5,046 nucleotides of DNA, taken from assembly GCA_019415505.1 (NCBI GenBank), contig DXZC01000142.1:1-5046 (forward strand). Direction: 5' to 3'. Made by a program: the position numbers and the translations under genes. Below the pieces are notes generated by a model. That model ran no database searches. It saw only the letters and a list, made by a program, of their open reading frames with translations, and was not told where the DNA came from. Positions 4,025-5,046 of the stretch are shown piece after piece; within the stretch, counting starts at the first letter, position 1, and the number at the start of each line of letters is the position of its first letter. This DNA comes from Peptococcaceae bacterium. Lineage in GTDB: Bacteria; Bacillota; Dehalobacteriia; UBA7702.

Positions 4025-5046
4025 ATGTGGCAAAAAATTAAGGGCTTTTTTCTCGATGAGGTCAAGCGCGCCATTTTAATCTTAATTATTTCCGCCCTTG
4101 GGCTGGTAGCGGGGTTTTTTAACCTCAAATTCCTGCCCTTTAACGCCGCTTGGCTGGCAATAGTCCTCTGCGGCCTACCCATACTAAAGGACGCGGCAAT
4201 AGGTTTATTTACCGCCTTTGACATTAAGGCCGACGTGCTGGTATCCCTAGCTTTAATAGCCTCTATAATAATTGGGGAAATATTTGCCGCCGGGGAAGTG
4301 GCCTTTATTATGGCCATTGGCGGCTTTTTGGAGACTAGAACCGTAGCCAAGGCCAGGGCCGGCCTAGAGAAGCTGGTGAACCTCACCCCCACTACAGCGC
4401 GGGTTTTACGCGATGGCACGGAAACTATTATAGACGCCGGGGAAGTTGTGGTGGGAGATATCCTTTTAGTGCGGCCCGGTGAAACCATTGGCGCTGACGG
4501 CGAAATTATAGAGGGCAAAACCGCTGTAGACCAGTCTGCCCTAACTGGGGAGTCTCTGCCGGTGGATAAATCCCCCGGCGACAAAGTAACCTCCGGTACG
4601 GTAAACCGCTTTGGGGCCTTTACCATGCGGGCGGAAAAGGTCGGTGAGAACAGCTCCATTCAGCGGATGATCGCCCTAGTTCAATCCGCGGACGCCAGTA
4701 AAGCGAAAATTGTGGGCTTGGCTGACCGTTGGGCCACCTGGATTGTGGTAATCGCCCTAACCGCCGCATTATTAGCCTGGCTGGTGACTGGTGAAATTAT
4801 TCGGGCTGTCACTGTATTAGTGGTGTTTTGTCCCTGCGCCTTGGTACTGGCCACCCCCACAGCCATTATGGCGGCCATTGGCAATGTGACCAAATACGGT
4901 ATTTTAGTCCGGGAGGGTGGCGCCTTGGAGCGTTTAGGGTCAGTAAACCGTTTGGCCCTGGATAAAACCGGCACCATAACCCAGGGTCAGCCCCAGGTTA
5001 CGGCGGGGGAAAACGGCCTCCCCCCCCTCCAGGCCCCGGAGTTGTT
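4025..5046 (+). CDS. Heavy-metal P1B-type ATPase, probable Cu(I) exporter (5' part only)
   Basis: Membrane ATPase that pumps soft metal ions out of the cytosol; 340 codons are seen before the window ends, about half of a typical protein. The order is helices MA and MB (about 16-32 and 43-62), M1-M2 (70-102), an actuator domain with TGES (174-177), M3-M4 (239-275) with the metal-site CPC (269-271), and the phosphorylation motif DKTGT with Asp313. There is no N-terminal HMA (CxxC) metal-binding domain; the protein starts 16 residues before the first helix. CPC fits both Cu(I) and Zn/Cd pumps, and the deciding M5-M6 helices are outside the window. The CsoR-like operator favours copper (copA-like); cadA-like remains possible. 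The ATG follows AGGAGG (4013-4018) by 6 nt. An open frame on the opposite strand (3847-4659) is a shadow of this gene. Confidence 0.93.
   Translation, partial: MWQKIKGFFLDEVKRAILILIISALGLVAGFFNLKFLPFNAAWLAIVLCGLPILKDAAIGLFTAFDIKADVLVSLALIASIIIGEIFAAGEVAFIMAIGGFLETRTVAKARAGLEKLVNLTPTTARVLRDGTETIIDAGEVVVGDILLVRPGETIGADGEIIEGKTAVDQSALTGESLPVDKSPGDKVTSGTVNRFGAFTMRAEKVGENSSIQRMIALVQSADASKAKIVGLADRWATWIVVIALTAALLAWLVTGEIIRAVTVLVVFCPCALVLATPTAIMAAIGNVTKYGILVREGGALERLGSVNRLALDKTGTITQGQPQVTAGENGLPPLQAPEL

Noticed and set aside
3847..4977. Minus-strand frames of 270 and 98 codons (3847-4659 and 4681-4977)
   Set aside because: They are antisense to the P-type ATPase, and the first also covers the promoter and operator; the Ser/Pro/Ala-rich peptides are typical of reverse-strand shadows.

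Overview
The window looks like chromosomal DNA of a Gram-positive, low- to mid-GC bacterium (Bacillota). The evidence is sigma-A promoters of near-consensus form, AGGAGG-type ribosome binding sites, GTG and TTG starts, intrinsic terminators with T-tracts, a RelP/YwaC-type small alarmone synthetase, a CsoR repressor and a barnase/barstar pair. The genus cannot be told from this sequence; an anaerobic Clostridia-like or Negativicutes-like host is only a guess.

Layout. 1-697 has no gene. It is a patchwork of degenerate tandem arrays with 7-11 nt units (G/T-rich ones at 1-42 and 185-220, a TTAATGGG-like one at 310-407, and a clear 8-nt array at 511-622), plus a diverged ~100 bp direct duplication carrying a hairpin. 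The right-hand copy of that hairpin is a good intrinsic terminator for leftward transcription, so much of the region is probably the 3' untranslated tail of relP. 698-1414 (-) is relP. 1415-1655 is a divergent intergenic region with nested short repeats and the csoR promoter.

1656-2432 (+) holds csoR, a barnase lacking its N-terminal third, and a complete barstar, closed by a strong terminator at 2451-2479. The barnase similarity begins only eight bases after the csoR stop, so csoR seems to have been joined to the inside of an older ribonuclease gene. 2433-2953 has no convincing gene; it holds that terminator, an imperfect two-way hairpin and a possible 11-codon micro-ORF. 2954-3811 (-) is an AraC-type regulator with a GyrI-like ligand domain. 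Diverging from it, 4025-5046 (+) is the first 340 codons of a CPC-type heavy-metal P1B ATPase that runs off the window.

How the parts connect. The ATPase promoter is a perfect TTGACA-17-TATAAT, followed at once by a CsoR-type dyad (3978-3999) over the predicted start of transcription. CsoR has the Cys-His-Cys copper ligand set. Together these suggest a copper circuit in which apo-CsoR represses the exporter and Cu(I) releases it, with sensor and pump split by unrelated genes. csoR's own promoter shows no such operator. The barnase remnant and barstar look like relics of an RNase/inhibitor locus. relP (stringent response) and the AraC regulator appear independent.
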